This document shows, piece by piece, positions 10,667 through 19,131 of a stretch of DNA of 39,240 nucleotides. A program made the position numbers and the translations under genes. This DNA is from Bacillota bacterium (GTDB lineage: Bacteria; Bacillota; Clostridia; Christensenellales; Pumilibacteraceae). The notes under the pieces were generated by a model that saw only the letters and a list, made by a program, of their open reading frames with translations, searched no databases and was not told the DNA's origin. The DNA lies in the NCBI GenBank assembly GCA_009783985.1, contig WQVM01000006.1:1-39240 (forward strand), read 5' to 3'. Numbering within the stretch: the first letter of the stretch is position 1; each line of letters begins with the position of its first letter.

Positions 10667-11191
10667 TTGTTCGGTGCTTTGGTGGACCTAAACACTGTGA
10701 GAAGAAAGATTGTATCAACAATTTCTATCGTTGCTATGATGATGGCATCCTTTTTTTTGGTCGGATGTGTCCGCAATTTTTCATTTAGTTACAGTTATGA
10801 TGATTTGCGCCAAAATCTTATTGAGGTGCAAATCATCTATATCGAAGAGCGAGCGGAGGTTTTTGCAATTCATTCGCACTTAGACCTAACGGAAGAATGT
10901 TTTGATTATGAATTAAGACGGAGTTTTGCTGGGGATGAAATGAGCGCAATCATTAAGGTGCTTGCAGGTATAGAATTTACTTATTCACAGCTAATTGTGC
11001 CTATGTCTGTATCAAGTATATTTCATATTCAAGGTTATGTGCTAAAGTTGCGATATGCAGATGATTCTTTTATTATGGTTGCTCAACAAGCGGATTATAG
11101 ATATGGGAAAAGTCGTTTTAGCCAAATTAGAACAGGGCGAAGAGTTAGTGATGAGATATGGCTTGACTTTATATCTATTTTTATTGATTGA
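10667..11191 (+). CDS. Hypothetical lipoprotein
   Basis: N-terminal hydrophobic segment and lipobox-like FFLVGCVRN; start codon uncertain. Confidence 0.5.
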   Translation: MFGALVDLNTVRRKIVSTISIVAMMMASFFLVGCVRNFSFSYSYDDLRQNLIEVQIIYIEERAEVFAIHSHLDLTEECFDYELRRSFAGDEMSAIIKVLAGIEFTYSQLIVPMSVSSIFHIQGYVLKLRYADDSFIMVAQQADYRYGKSRFSQIRTGRRVSDEIWLDFISIFID

Positions 11192-11246
11192 TACGGAGAT
11201 TTAGATTTTACTTGCAGATAGGGAGTTCTTTTTTAAGTGTCTATTC

Positions 11247-11292
11247 AAAAAAAGTCCGAACAAAGCTAAGCTTGCTTGTTTGGACTTTTTTT
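11247..11292 (+). terminator. Rho-independent terminator
   Basis: AAAAAAAGTCCgAACAAAGC-taagctt-GCTTGTTtGGACTTTTTTT long stem with T-run. Confidence 0.85.
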
Positions 11293-11310
11293 ATGCCTGA
11301 GGAAAATTAG

Positions 11311-11340
11311 TTGACTTGATGGGCGGGTATAATGTATACT
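11311..11340 (+). promoter_or_regulatory. Promoter of aldo/keto reductase (-35 TTGACT 11311, 18 bp, -10 TATACT 11335; alternate -10 TATAAT 11328)
   Basis: Direct reading; overlaps the ORF-track start, implying the true start is ATG 11347. Confidence 0.6.
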
Positions 11341-11346
11341 TGTCGT

Positions 11347-12321
11347 ATGGAAAAATATCTTTATAAAGATTTGGAGTTTCGGACTTGTGGGGGATCGGGG
11401 CTTAGGTTGCCTATAGTGTCGCTTGGGTTGTGGAATAATTTTTCATTTGAGGATAGTTTTGACAATATTAAGGCGATGTTGCATACGGCTTTTGACTTGG
11501 GGATTACGCATTTTGATTTGGCTAACAATTATGGACCGCCACCGGGGTCTGCTGAGACTAATTTTGGGCGGGCGCTTAGTGACGGCTTGGGTGTCTACCG
11601 TGACCAAATGATAGTATCCTCTAAGGCAGGGTACGGAATGTGGGAAGGTCCTTACGGGGACGGGGGCAGCCGCAAATATCTTATATCGAGTATTGACCAG
11701 TCACTCAAAAGAACAGGGTTAGAGTATTTTGACATATTCTATCACCATAGATTTGACCCTAATACACCTATGGAGGAGACGGCACTTGCGCTTGACCAAA
11801 TAGTCAAATCAGGCAAGGCTCTCTATGTAGGTGTCAGTAATTATAACGGAGAGCAACTTGTCAAAATGCACGGGTTGCTTAGTGACTTAAAGACACCCTT
11901 TATTATCAGTCAACCGTCATATTCTATCGCAAATCGCTGGATAGAGGAAAACGGCGCGTTAAGCGAAGCCAAAAAATTAGGTTTGGGGACTATCGTATTC
12001 AGTCCGCTTGCACAAGGCTTGCTTACAAGCAGGTATCTCAAAGGTGTTCCAAAAGATTCTAGAGCGGGTAAAAAGCGTTGGGGTATGGATAGCAGAGTAA
12101 ATGCCGATTCTATATCTAAAGTCAAAGAACTTAACGAAATCGCTAGTGACAGAGGTCAAACTTTGGCTCAAATGGCTCTTAGCTGGGTAATTAAAAATGA
12201 TTCTGTGACATCGGTTCTAATCGGTGCAAGTAGCCCTAAACAAATTAAAGAAAACATCAAACTTAATCCTATTTTTAGCAAAGAAGAATTAGATGCCATA
12301 GACAAAATTAGACTTATTTGA
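11347..12321 (+). CDS. Aldo/keto reductase, YghZ/L-glyceraldehyde-3-phosphate reductase-like
   Basis: GLRLPIVSLGLWNNF, GITHFDLANNYGPPPGSAE NFGR, GGSRKYLISSIDQSLKRTGLEYFDIFYHHRFDPNTPMEET, GKALYVGVSNY, QMALSWVIKNDSVTSVLIGAS closely resemble YghZ. Confidence 0.9.
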   Translation: MEKYLYKDLEFRTCGGSGLRLPIVSLGLWNNFSFEDSFDNIKAMLHTAFDLGITHFDLANNYGPPPGSAETNFGRALSDGLGVYRDQMIVSSKAGYGMWEGPYGDGGSRKYLISSIDQSLKRTGLEYFDIFYHHRFDPNTPMEETALALDQIVKSGKALYVGVSNYNGEQLVKMHGLLSDLKTPFIISQPSYSIANRWIEENGALSEAKKLGLGTIVFSPLAQGLLTSRYLKGVPKDSRAGKKRWGMDSRVNADSISKVKELNEIASDRGQTLAQMALSWVIKNDSVTSVLIGASSPKQIKENIKLNPIFSKEELDAIDKIRLI

Positions 12322-12370
12322 CTAACTCAAGTGGACATCTAAGACACATCTTTTGGATTATAAAAATACA

Positions 12371-13393
12371 ATGGAAAATAATATATTAGATTTGATACTC
12401 AATAATATCGGACAAGGAGTCATCGCACTTAATAGTGATAGGGCGATAGTTTCTTGCAATAGGCGAGCGGCTGACGATTTGGGTTTTGTCCGTGCTGATA
12501 ATGCGAATATAACCGAAGTCATAGCGGATAAAGTATTATTAGGTAGCATAGAAGAAGCCATTACAAAGAATACTTTTATTACTTTTGATATAACTCGTGA
12601 AGACGGAGAAGTGTTTGAGCTCCGTCTTTTGCCTGTCACCTCAAATGATATTTGTCTGATTATAGTTTCAAAAAATGTAACGGCTATACGCAAAATCGCT
12701 CTCGAAAAACAAGAATTTTTTGCTAATGCGGGGCATGAACTTAACACTCCGCTTTCGTCAATAATAGGTTACAGCGAAATGCTGACGACCGCTAAAAGTG
12801 CTACGGCAGCCGAGCAAAAGAAAAATAAAGAGTTTGCTGCGGTTATCAACAAAGAAGCCACCCGAATGAAACATCTTATAGACGATATGCTCAAAGTGTC
12901 GGAGTTAGAGGAAAACAAAGAGTTGGTAGACGAGGTGATTGACTTTGAGGAGCTTTTGGAGGGTGTTATTAAGTCGGCGGTGCCTAAGATAAAAGCAAAA
13001 AAAATCACATTTTTGCAAGAGTCTGACCAGTGCTTTATTGTGGCTAACAGAGCCAAGATTATTGAGGTTGCCGCAAATCTTATAGATAATGCAATCAAGT
13101 ATACGCATGAGGGCGGGCAGATTACTATACGACTGCGTAACAAAGAAGGTAAGGTTTCGCTCAAGGTGACAGACAACGGTAAGGGTATTCCCGAAAAATC
13201 ATTGAGCCGTGTATTTGAGCGTTTTTATCGTGTGGATAAGGGTCGCAACAAAGACCAGGATGAGGGCGGTACAGGGCTAGGACTTGCTATCGTCAAGCAC
13301 ATATGTGCTCATTACAACGCTCCTATAAAGTTACAGAGCAAAGTCGGTATGGGTACAAGGATTTCGATTGCATTTGATTCATTTGACGGATAG
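12371..13393 (+). CDS. PAS-domain sensor histidine kinase (PhoR-like), soluble
   Basis: H-box FFANAGHELNTPLSSIIGYSEML; N-box NLIDNAIKYT; G boxes DNGKGIPEKSLSRVFERFYRVD and GGTGLGLAIVKHI; N-terminal PAS-like region, no TM segment. ATG at 12371 preferred over TTG 12353. Confidence 0.88.
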   Translation: MENNILDLILNNIGQGVIALNSDRAIVSCNRRAADDLGFVRADNANITEVIADKVLLGSIEEAITKNTFITFDITREDGEVFELRLLPVTSNDICLIIVSKNVTAIRKIALEKQEFFANAGHELNTPLSSIIGYSEMLTTAKSATAAEQKKNKEFAAVINKEATRMKHLIDDMLKVSELEENKELVDEVIDFEELLEGVIKSAVPKIKAKKITFLQESDQCFIVANRAKIIEVAANLIDNAIKYTHEGGQITIRLRNKEGKVSLKVTDNGKGIPEKSLSRVFERFYRVDKGRNKDQDEGGTGLGLAIVKHICAHYNAPIKLQSKVGMGTRISIAFDSFDG

Positions 13394-13482
13394 AAATTCA
13401 ATGTTCAAGGTCGGATGGAGTATAGCTTCTATAATCAATTGTTTTTACGACTTTTTAGCGGTGCTAAAATAAGGATTACTAT

Positions 13483-13512
13483 TTAGGCGATCGAGGACCC
13501 GCCCCTACAACT
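13483..13512. repeat. Dispersed GC-rich intergenic repeat, degenerate copy 2
   Basis: taggcgatcgaggacccgcccctac. Confidence 0.6.
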
Positions 13513-13621
13513 AGAATAAAATACTACACGATAGCGACTGTTGGGTTGTAAAAAACTGACAGCCGTTATTTTTATGCCTAGTTTATTAGAAAAGTTTAAC
13601 CTAAGACATTGCCAAAAACTA

Positions 13622-13650
13622 TTGACAAAAGGGGGGAAAGGTGATAAGAT
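13622..13650 (+). promoter_or_regulatory. Promoter upstream of zinc-ribbon gene cluster (TTGACA, 17 bp, TAAGAT)
   Basis: Direct reading of hexamers and spacing. Confidence 0.55.
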
Positions 13651-13688
13651 ATGAATATAGATTTAGTTAAGGGGAATTGTGGTTGACG

Positions 13689-14039
13689 ATGTACTGTACT
13701 CATTGCGGAAAAGAATGTAATAATCATGCGGTTGTTTGTGTGGGGTGCGGTGTGCCTATTGAGGGTGCAAATTTTGGTAATGCACAAAGAGTCGGAGTTA
13801 AGACGATACCCAGCCCCGATGACAGCGGTGGATTTTTGTGGGGGTTTTTGGGTTTTATACTGTCGTTTGCTTCTAGTCTTATTGTCCCGATTATTCTTGT
13901 AGTTGTTTGGAAAGACGAATATCCAAAGCGTACCAACGCTATTATCAAGGGAATAATTGCCGATGTTATATTTACGGTGTTAATGGTGATGATTGTTTTG
14001 TTGATAGTTTTTGTGGCAATTTTTATTTATAGTCGTTAG
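13689..14039 (+). CDS. Zinc-ribbon membrane protein (paralog 1)
   Basis: MYCTHCGKECNNHAVVCVGCGVPI zinc ribbon plus GGFLWGFLGFILS and a second TM segment. Confidence 0.75.
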   Translation: MYCTHCGKECNNHAVVCVGCGVPIEGANFGNAQRVGVKTIPSPDDSGGFLWGFLGFILSFASSLIVPIILVVVWKDEYPKRTNAIIKGIIADVIFTVLMVMIVLLIVFVAIFIYSR

Positions 14040-14246
14040 TTGTGTTAATTTTAATCTTACGATAGTCAATAAGTCCGTGCCATTGCGAGGAGCGTTAGCG
14101 ACGAATCAATCCCACGAATAGAACACTTTATATGCAGGTTGCTTCGCAAGACATATAAACGGGACACTATAAGACAGTGCTTAGCTGACGGATACTCGTC
14201 CCGAAAAATATTGGTTAAATAATAAGAATAAAAGAGAGGTGAAATT

Positions 14247-14609
14247 ATGTTTTGTAAACAATGTGGTGCGGCAGTTCCACAAAACGCAGTAGTATGTGCT
14301 AAGTGTGCATCTCCCGCACCTGTGAGTAGCACTCCGCAGACTAATCAAGTCAGCAACTCAGCAGATAAGGGCGGTTGCCTTTGGGTGTTTTTGGGGTGGC
14401 TACTTAGTGGGTCATTTATTTCGCTTATACTATTTTTTGTAATGAGAAGCGAGACACCTAATAGGGCTAAGTCTATATTGATTGGTTACCTTATAGGTCT
14501 GATTTCGGGCTTGATAATGACGATTGGTGTAATCGTATTTATTGTCATTGGTATTAGTCAAGGTTGGATAGACGATTGGGCTAATTTGACTCGTACTTTG
14601 GTAGGTTAA
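14247..14609 (+). CDS. Zinc-ribbon membrane protein (paralog 2)
   Basis: MFCKQCGAAVPQNAVVCAKCASP plus GGCLWVFLGWLLS, PNRAKSILIGYLIG. Confidence 0.78.
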   Translation: MFCKQCGAAVPQNAVVCAKCASPAPVSSTPQTNQVSNSADKGGCLWVFLGWLLSGSFISLILFFVMRSETPNRAKSILIGYLIGLISGLIMTIGVIVFIVIGISQGWIDDWANLTRTLVG

Positions 14610-14614
14610 GAATT

Positions 14615-15019
14615 ATGTTTTGTGGAAATTGTGGTATAAAGCATACTGCCGAGGCGGAGTTTTGTTGTCAGTGCGGTATTCCTGTGCAAAGAGTACAAGC
14701 TACTGAGACTTTTGTGCATCCGCAGACAGCTTTTGTAACATCGCAGGCACCAATTGCAGTTGTTCCCGCTGTGCCTGATGAGGGCGGATTTTTGTGGGGG
14801 CTTTTTGGCTTTGCTCTAAGCCTTATAATATTGCCGTTTATATTGTTTTTTACTTGGAAAGCTCAAACTCCGCTTAGAGCAAGAAGTATGTTGATAGGGT
14901 ATTTGGCAGGTGTGGTTTTTTGGATTACGCTAATTGTAGTGACTAGCATTTTTTGGATTCCTGCATTTTATGACCTGTTGGAGAGGATGGAGCAAATGGC
15001 AGTTATTCTTAGGGTGTAG
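14615..15019 (+). CDS. Zinc-ribbon membrane protein (paralog 3)
   Basis: MFCGNCGIKHTAEAEFCCQCGIPV plus GGFLWGLFGFALS, PLRARSMLIGYLAG. Confidence 0.78.
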   Translation: MFCGNCGIKHTAEAEFCCQCGIPVQRVQATETFVHPQTAFVTSQAPIAVVPAVPDEGGFLWGLFGFALSLIILPFILFFTWKAQTPLRARSMLIGYLAGVVFWITLIVVTSIFWIPAFYDLLERMEQMAVILRV

Positions 15020-15036
15020 ATAGATTTATTACAAAG

Positions 15037-15067
15037 CAAAAAAAGTGTCGTTGGTGGCACTTTTTTT
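15037..15067 (+). terminator. Rho-independent terminator
   Basis: AAAAAAAGTG-tcgttggtgg-CACTTTTTTT. Confidence 0.75.
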
Positions 15068-15090
15068 GTATAATAAGGATAATTGTTATT

Positions 15091-15117
15091 CGGGCGGTCG
15101 AGGACGCCCGCCCCTAC
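15091..15117. repeat. Dispersed GC-rich intergenic repeat, copy 3
   Basis: cgggcggtcgaggacgcccgcccctac preceded by taaggataattgttatt. Confidence 0.8.
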
Positions 15118-15370
15118 GAATTGGTGGTGCTAAACAATTGTGATAACCTAATACAGTTTGCGTAGGGGACGATGGCGATCGTCCCGCATAAGCAGAGTAA
15201 GAAATCCATAATTTTCGTCGTCCCCCTACAACAGGGATAGGGGCATTACTAGTATTTAGTGTCACCGTAATGTTTAGGATTTAATCCGCGTTCAAAAACG
15301 AAGTGTCTTTGCGAGGGACATTATGGGCATTTTTGTTTGTCATATAATATTGTTGTAATAGGGTTTTTAT

Positions 15371-15399
15371 TTGACCTTTTGCCCAAGTTGTGGTATAAT
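15371..15399 (+). promoter_or_regulatory. Promoter of thrS (TTGACC, 17 bp, TATAAT)
   Basis: Direct reading; -10 ends 12 nt before the ATG; no T-box leader seen. Confidence 0.65.
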
Positions 15400-15411
15400 G
15401 TTGTTTGAATT

Positions 15412-17358
15412 ATGAAAATTACACTCAAAGATGGAAAAATTATAGAAGCCAAAGAGGGTAGTAAGGTCAAGGATATTGCCTTGCAGATATCCGAGGGTTT
15501 GGCGAGAGTTGCCCTGATTGGCAAGGTGGACGGGGTTTTGGTTGACCTTGGTTTTGTAATAACAGAGGATTGTACGCTAGAAATACTCACATTTAATGAT
15601 GAGGAAGGGCGTAATGCTTATAGGCATACGGCGTCACATATTTTGGCACAGGCTGTCAAAAATATTTATCCTACCGCAAAACTTGCAATCGGACCTGCGA
15701 TAAAAACAGGTTTTTATTATGACTTTGATTTGACTTCGCCTATAACGCTTGACGACCTTGCTATGATAGAAAAAGAAATGACGGCGATTATTAAGGCAGA
15801 TTTTCCGATTATAAGGCAAAAGGCAACAAGAAAAACTGCTTTGGCTAAAATGCAGGCATTTGATGAAGTTTACAAAATGCAACTTATCAATGAGTTGCCC
15901 CCCCGTACTCCGATTTGTTTTTATAGTCAGGGCAATTTTGTGGATTTGTGTTCTGGTCCGCATTTGTCATCTACGGGCAAAGTCAAGCACTTTAAGCTGA
16001 CTCACCTTGCAGGTGCATACTGGAAAGGCTCAGAGAATAACAAGATGCTAACCCGTATCTACGGTACGGCTTTTGACAAAAAATCCGAACTGGACGCACA
16101 TTTAGAAAAACTCGAAGAAGCAAAAAAGCGTGACCACAATAAGCTGGGACGAGAGCTAGGGTATTTTATGACTGAGGAGAATATCGGTCAAGGTTTGCCA
16201 CTTCTTATGCCTAAGGGTGCGACTGTTATGCAGACCCTTATACGCTTTGTTGAGGACGAGGAAGCAAGGCGAGGTTATCAATATACCCGTACGCCCTCTA
16301 TGGCAAAAAGCAATCTGTACAAAATAAGTGGTCATTGGGACCACTATAGGGACGGAATGTTTGTTATAGGCGATCAGCACCTAGATGACGATGCGGATAT
16401 TTTGGCTATGCGCCCTATGACCTGTCCGTATCAATTTATGATTTATAAAAACGGGCTAAAGAGCTACCGTGATTTGCCTGTGCGTTATAATGAGACGGCG
16501 AGCCTATTCCGTAACGAAAGTAGTGGTGAAATGCACGGACTAATCAGAGTAAGGCAGTTTACTTTGTCGGACGGACATATCATATGTACACCTGAGCAAC
16601 TCAAGTCAGAGTTTTCGGCTTGTGTTGACCTTATCTATTATCTGCTTGACTGCGTGGGATTAAGAGAGGATGTGACATATCGTTTTAGTAAGTGGGACCC
16701 TAGCAATAAGGACAAGTATATAGCTAATGCTAAAGCGTGGGAACAATCTCAAAATCTTATGAAAGAGATTTTGGACGAGTTAAAAATCAACTATATTGAG
16801 GCGGACGGCGAGGCGGCTTTTTACGGACCTAAACTTGATGTGCAGATAAATAATGTGTACGGCAAAGAAGATACTATAATTACGGTGCAGGTTGACTTTG
16901 CACTTGCTACCAGATTTGAGATGGAGTATGTCGCTGAGGACGGTAGTCGTAAGACCCCGTATGTGATACATCGTAGTAGTATCGGTTGTTACGAGCGGAC
17001 TTTGGCACTACTGATCGAAAAATACGCAGGAGCTTTGCCGCTTTGGATTGTGCCTACGCAAGTAACTGTTATGTCGCTTACAGATAGAACAATCGGAGAG
17101 GCTAATAAGCTACTAGAGTTTTTGAGAGAGAATGGCATAAGGAGTGAGGTTGACAACCGCAACGAAAAAATCGGTTACAAAATTCGTGAGGCTCAACTTG
17201 CCAAAACGCCTTATATGGTTATAATAGGGGATAGAGATGTGGAGGCAGGTGTAGTGTCTGTGCGTCACCGCAAAGACGGTGATTTGGGAACAATGACAAA
17301 AGAAGAACTAATTTCAAGACTAAAAGACCAAATAAAAAATAAAGATTGCACAAAATAA
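15412..17358 (+). CDS. thrS: Threonyl-tRNA synthetase
   Basis: 648 aa; TGS domain, HTASHILAQAVKNIYP, RPMTCPYQFMIYK, class II motifs, C-terminal anticodon domain LPLWIVPTQV. Confidence 0.96.
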   Translation: MKITLKDGKIIEAKEGSKVKDIALQISEGLARVALIGKVDGVLVDLGFVITEDCTLEILTFNDEEGRNAYRHTASHILAQAVKNIYPTAKLAIGPAIKTGFYYDFDLTSPITLDDLAMIEKEMTAIIKADFPIIRQKATRKTALAKMQAFDEVYKMQLINELPPRTPICFYSQGNFVDLCSGPHLSSTGKVKHFKLTHLAGAYWKGSENNKMLTRIYGTAFDKKSELDAHLEKLEEAKKRDHNKLGRELGYFMTEENIGQGLPLLMPKGATVMQTLIRFVEDEEARRGYQYTRTPSMAKSNLYKISGHWDHYRDGMFVIGDQHLDDDADILAMRPMTCPYQFMIYKNGLKSYRDLPVRYNETASLFRNESSGEMHGLIRVRQFTLSDGHIICTPEQLKSEFSACVDLIYYLLDCVGLREDVTYRFSKWDPSNKDKYIANAKAWEQSQNLMKEILDELKINYIEADGEAAFYGPKLDVQINNVYGKEDTIITVQVDFALATRFEMEYVAEDGSRKTPYVIHRSSIGCYERTLALLIEKYAGALPLWIVPTQVTVMSLTDRTIGEANKLLEFLRENGIRSEVDNRNEKIGYKIREAQLAKTPYMVIIGDRDVEAGVVSVRHRKDGDLGTMTKEELISRLKDQIKNKDCTK

Positions 17359-17435
17359 CTTGACTGTATAAGCTATTGTTTGATATACTTTTAGTAGGTT
17401 TTTAATAGACCTCAAATAAGGAGCAAAAAATTAAA

Positions 17436-17663
17436 ATGTTAGACGTAATTAAGAAAAAACTTGCCGAATATCTTGAGATTTCGGAGGATGTTATCACTCC
17501 CGAGACCGATATTCGCAAAGACCTTAAAGCAGACAGTCTTATTCTTGTAGAAATGCTTTTTGAACTTGAAGAAGAAATGGGTATAGTTATCCCTGATGAC
17601 AAGGTAGAGTCTTTGTCAAAAGTCGGTGATTTGGTCAAGTTTTTAGAAAATGCAAAAAAATAA
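17436..17663 (+). CDS. acpP: Acyl carrier protein
   Basis: 75 aa with phosphopantetheine site DIRKDLKADSLILVEMLFELEEEMGIVIPD; SD aaggag. Confidence 0.88.
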   Translation: MLDVIKKKLAEYLEISEDVITPETDIRKDLKADSLILVEMLFELEEEMGIVIPDDKVESLSKVGDLVKFLENAKK

Positions 17664-17703
17664 AGTGGCATTGACTAAAATGATGCAAGTAGCAGTGTTT
17701 TAG

Positions 17704-18972
17704 ATGAAAATTGTCAAAGTAAACAAAGATGGTGTAGGACACGAGCTAGGCATCAAAGTTGGTGACAAGCTAAAAGGATTTGACAATAATCCCGCCACTG
17801 ATATTTTGGATTATCAGTTTTTTGACGGCGAAACAGATTTTGTAATGACGATAGAGGATAGTTCGGGTCAAGAGACGGATTATGAGATAGAAAAAGACAT
17901 ATACGAAACCTTGGGACTAGAGTTTGATGCCGAATTAAGCCCAATGTCTTGTCATAATAATTGCGTTTTTTGCTTTGTTGACCAGTTGCCTAAGGGTAGC
18001 CGTGATGCACTTAATGTCAAAGATGACGATTACCGAATGAGTTTTGCGATGGGTAATTATATTACCCTAACTAACCTAACCCAAAAAGATTTTGACCGTA
18101 TTGTCAGGCTCAAATTGTCGCCTTTATATGTGAGTGTCCATAGCACAGACGACGCTGTTAGACAGCGTATGCTTAGGTGCAAAAAAAAGTTACCCTCCAT
18201 AATGGACAGCCTAAGGTATCTTAGAGATAACGGGATAATCTTTCATACTCAAATAGTTTATTGTCCTACATTTAATGACGACTATATTAGGTCTGCCAAG
18301 GATTTGTCGGCTGTAGCCGAGTCACTTGCAATCGTGCCTGTAGGTATAACCAAATATTGCAAAAATCCGCTTAAACCTGTAGATAAGGCAATAGCCCGTA
18401 AGGTTATAGCAGATATTGTGCCGTTACAAGATGAGTTTTTGAAGGCAAGGGGCGATAGATTTGTTTGTTTGGCGGACGAATTTTATATCAAAGCCCATAT
18501 GAACATACCGCCATATGAGCATTACGGCAACTTTGACCAAATAGAAAACGGCGTAGGACTGATTGCCAAGTTAGAGCAAGAGGCAAAAGTTGTAGCTTGC
18601 GATAATTCACCTCCGAAGAATGGGAATTATATAACCATAGCAACATCTGTTTCAGCGTATGATACAATCAAGAGGATAGTTGACGGGTTAGGTAAGCATA
18701 TAACTGTTATTCCGATAATCAACAAATATTTTGGAGAGTCCGTAACAGTTGCAGGACTTATAACAGGACAAGATTTAGCCGAGCAGTTAGCAGGCAAAGT
18801 TAGGGGACGGTTGTTGCTCCCTCGTTGTATGCTAAAAGAGGGTGGCGATATATTCTTAGATGATATGTCGTTGACAGAGCTTAAAGACAAGTTGGGTGCA
18901 GATATACAAGTCGTAGATGTAGACGGCGAAAGCCTTGTAAGAAGTGTATTGAATAATACTAAAAACAGGTGA
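17704..18972 (+). CDS. DUF512 family protein (PDZ-like + radical-SAM-like)
   Basis: Cx3Cx2C in SPMSCHNNCVFCFVDQLPKG, SVHSTDDAVRQRML; located upstream of der as commonly seen. Confidence 0.85.
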   Translation: MKIVKVNKDGVGHELGIKVGDKLKGFDNNPATDILDYQFFDGETDFVMTIEDSSGQETDYEIEKDIYETLGLEFDAELSPMSCHNNCVFCFVDQLPKGSRDALNVKDDDYRMSFAMGNYITLTNLTQKDFDRIVRLKLSPLYVSVHSTDDAVRQRMLRCKKKLPSIMDSLRYLRDNGIIFHTQIVYCPTFNDDYIRSAKDLSAVAESLAIVPVGITKYCKNPLKPVDKAIARKVIADIVPLQDEFLKARGDRFVCLADEFYIKAHMNIPPYEHYGNFDQIENGVGLIAKLEQEAKVVACDNSPPKNGNYITIATSVSAYDTIKRIVDGLGKHITVIPIINKYFGESVTVAGLITGQDLAEQLAGKVRGRLLLPRCMLKEGGDIFLDDMSLTELKDKLGADIQVVDVDGESLVRSVLNNTKNR

Positions 18973-19003
18973 AGGCAAAAAATTCATAAAAAGTTACTAA
19001 GCC

Positions 19004-19097
19004 GTAGGGGCGGGCGTCCTCGACCGCCCGAATAGTAATTATCATTATTAAAAATATACGGATAGAAGTGTTAGGCGGTCGGGGACGCCCGCCCTAC
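19004..19097. repeat. Two dispersed GC-rich repeat copies in inverted orientation (19004-19032 and 19074-19097)
   Basis: gtaggggcgggcgtcctcgaccgcccgaa ... ggcggtcggggacgcccgccctac can form a long hairpin. Confidence 0.8.
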
Positions 19098-19131
19098 GAC
19101 TTGTAAAATAAGCATACTAAAAACACACCAA

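Noticed and set aside
15019-15411. T-box leader for thrS
   Set aside because: No T-box sequence (GGGTGG-ACCGCG-like) found, and the best promoter is immediately before the start codon.
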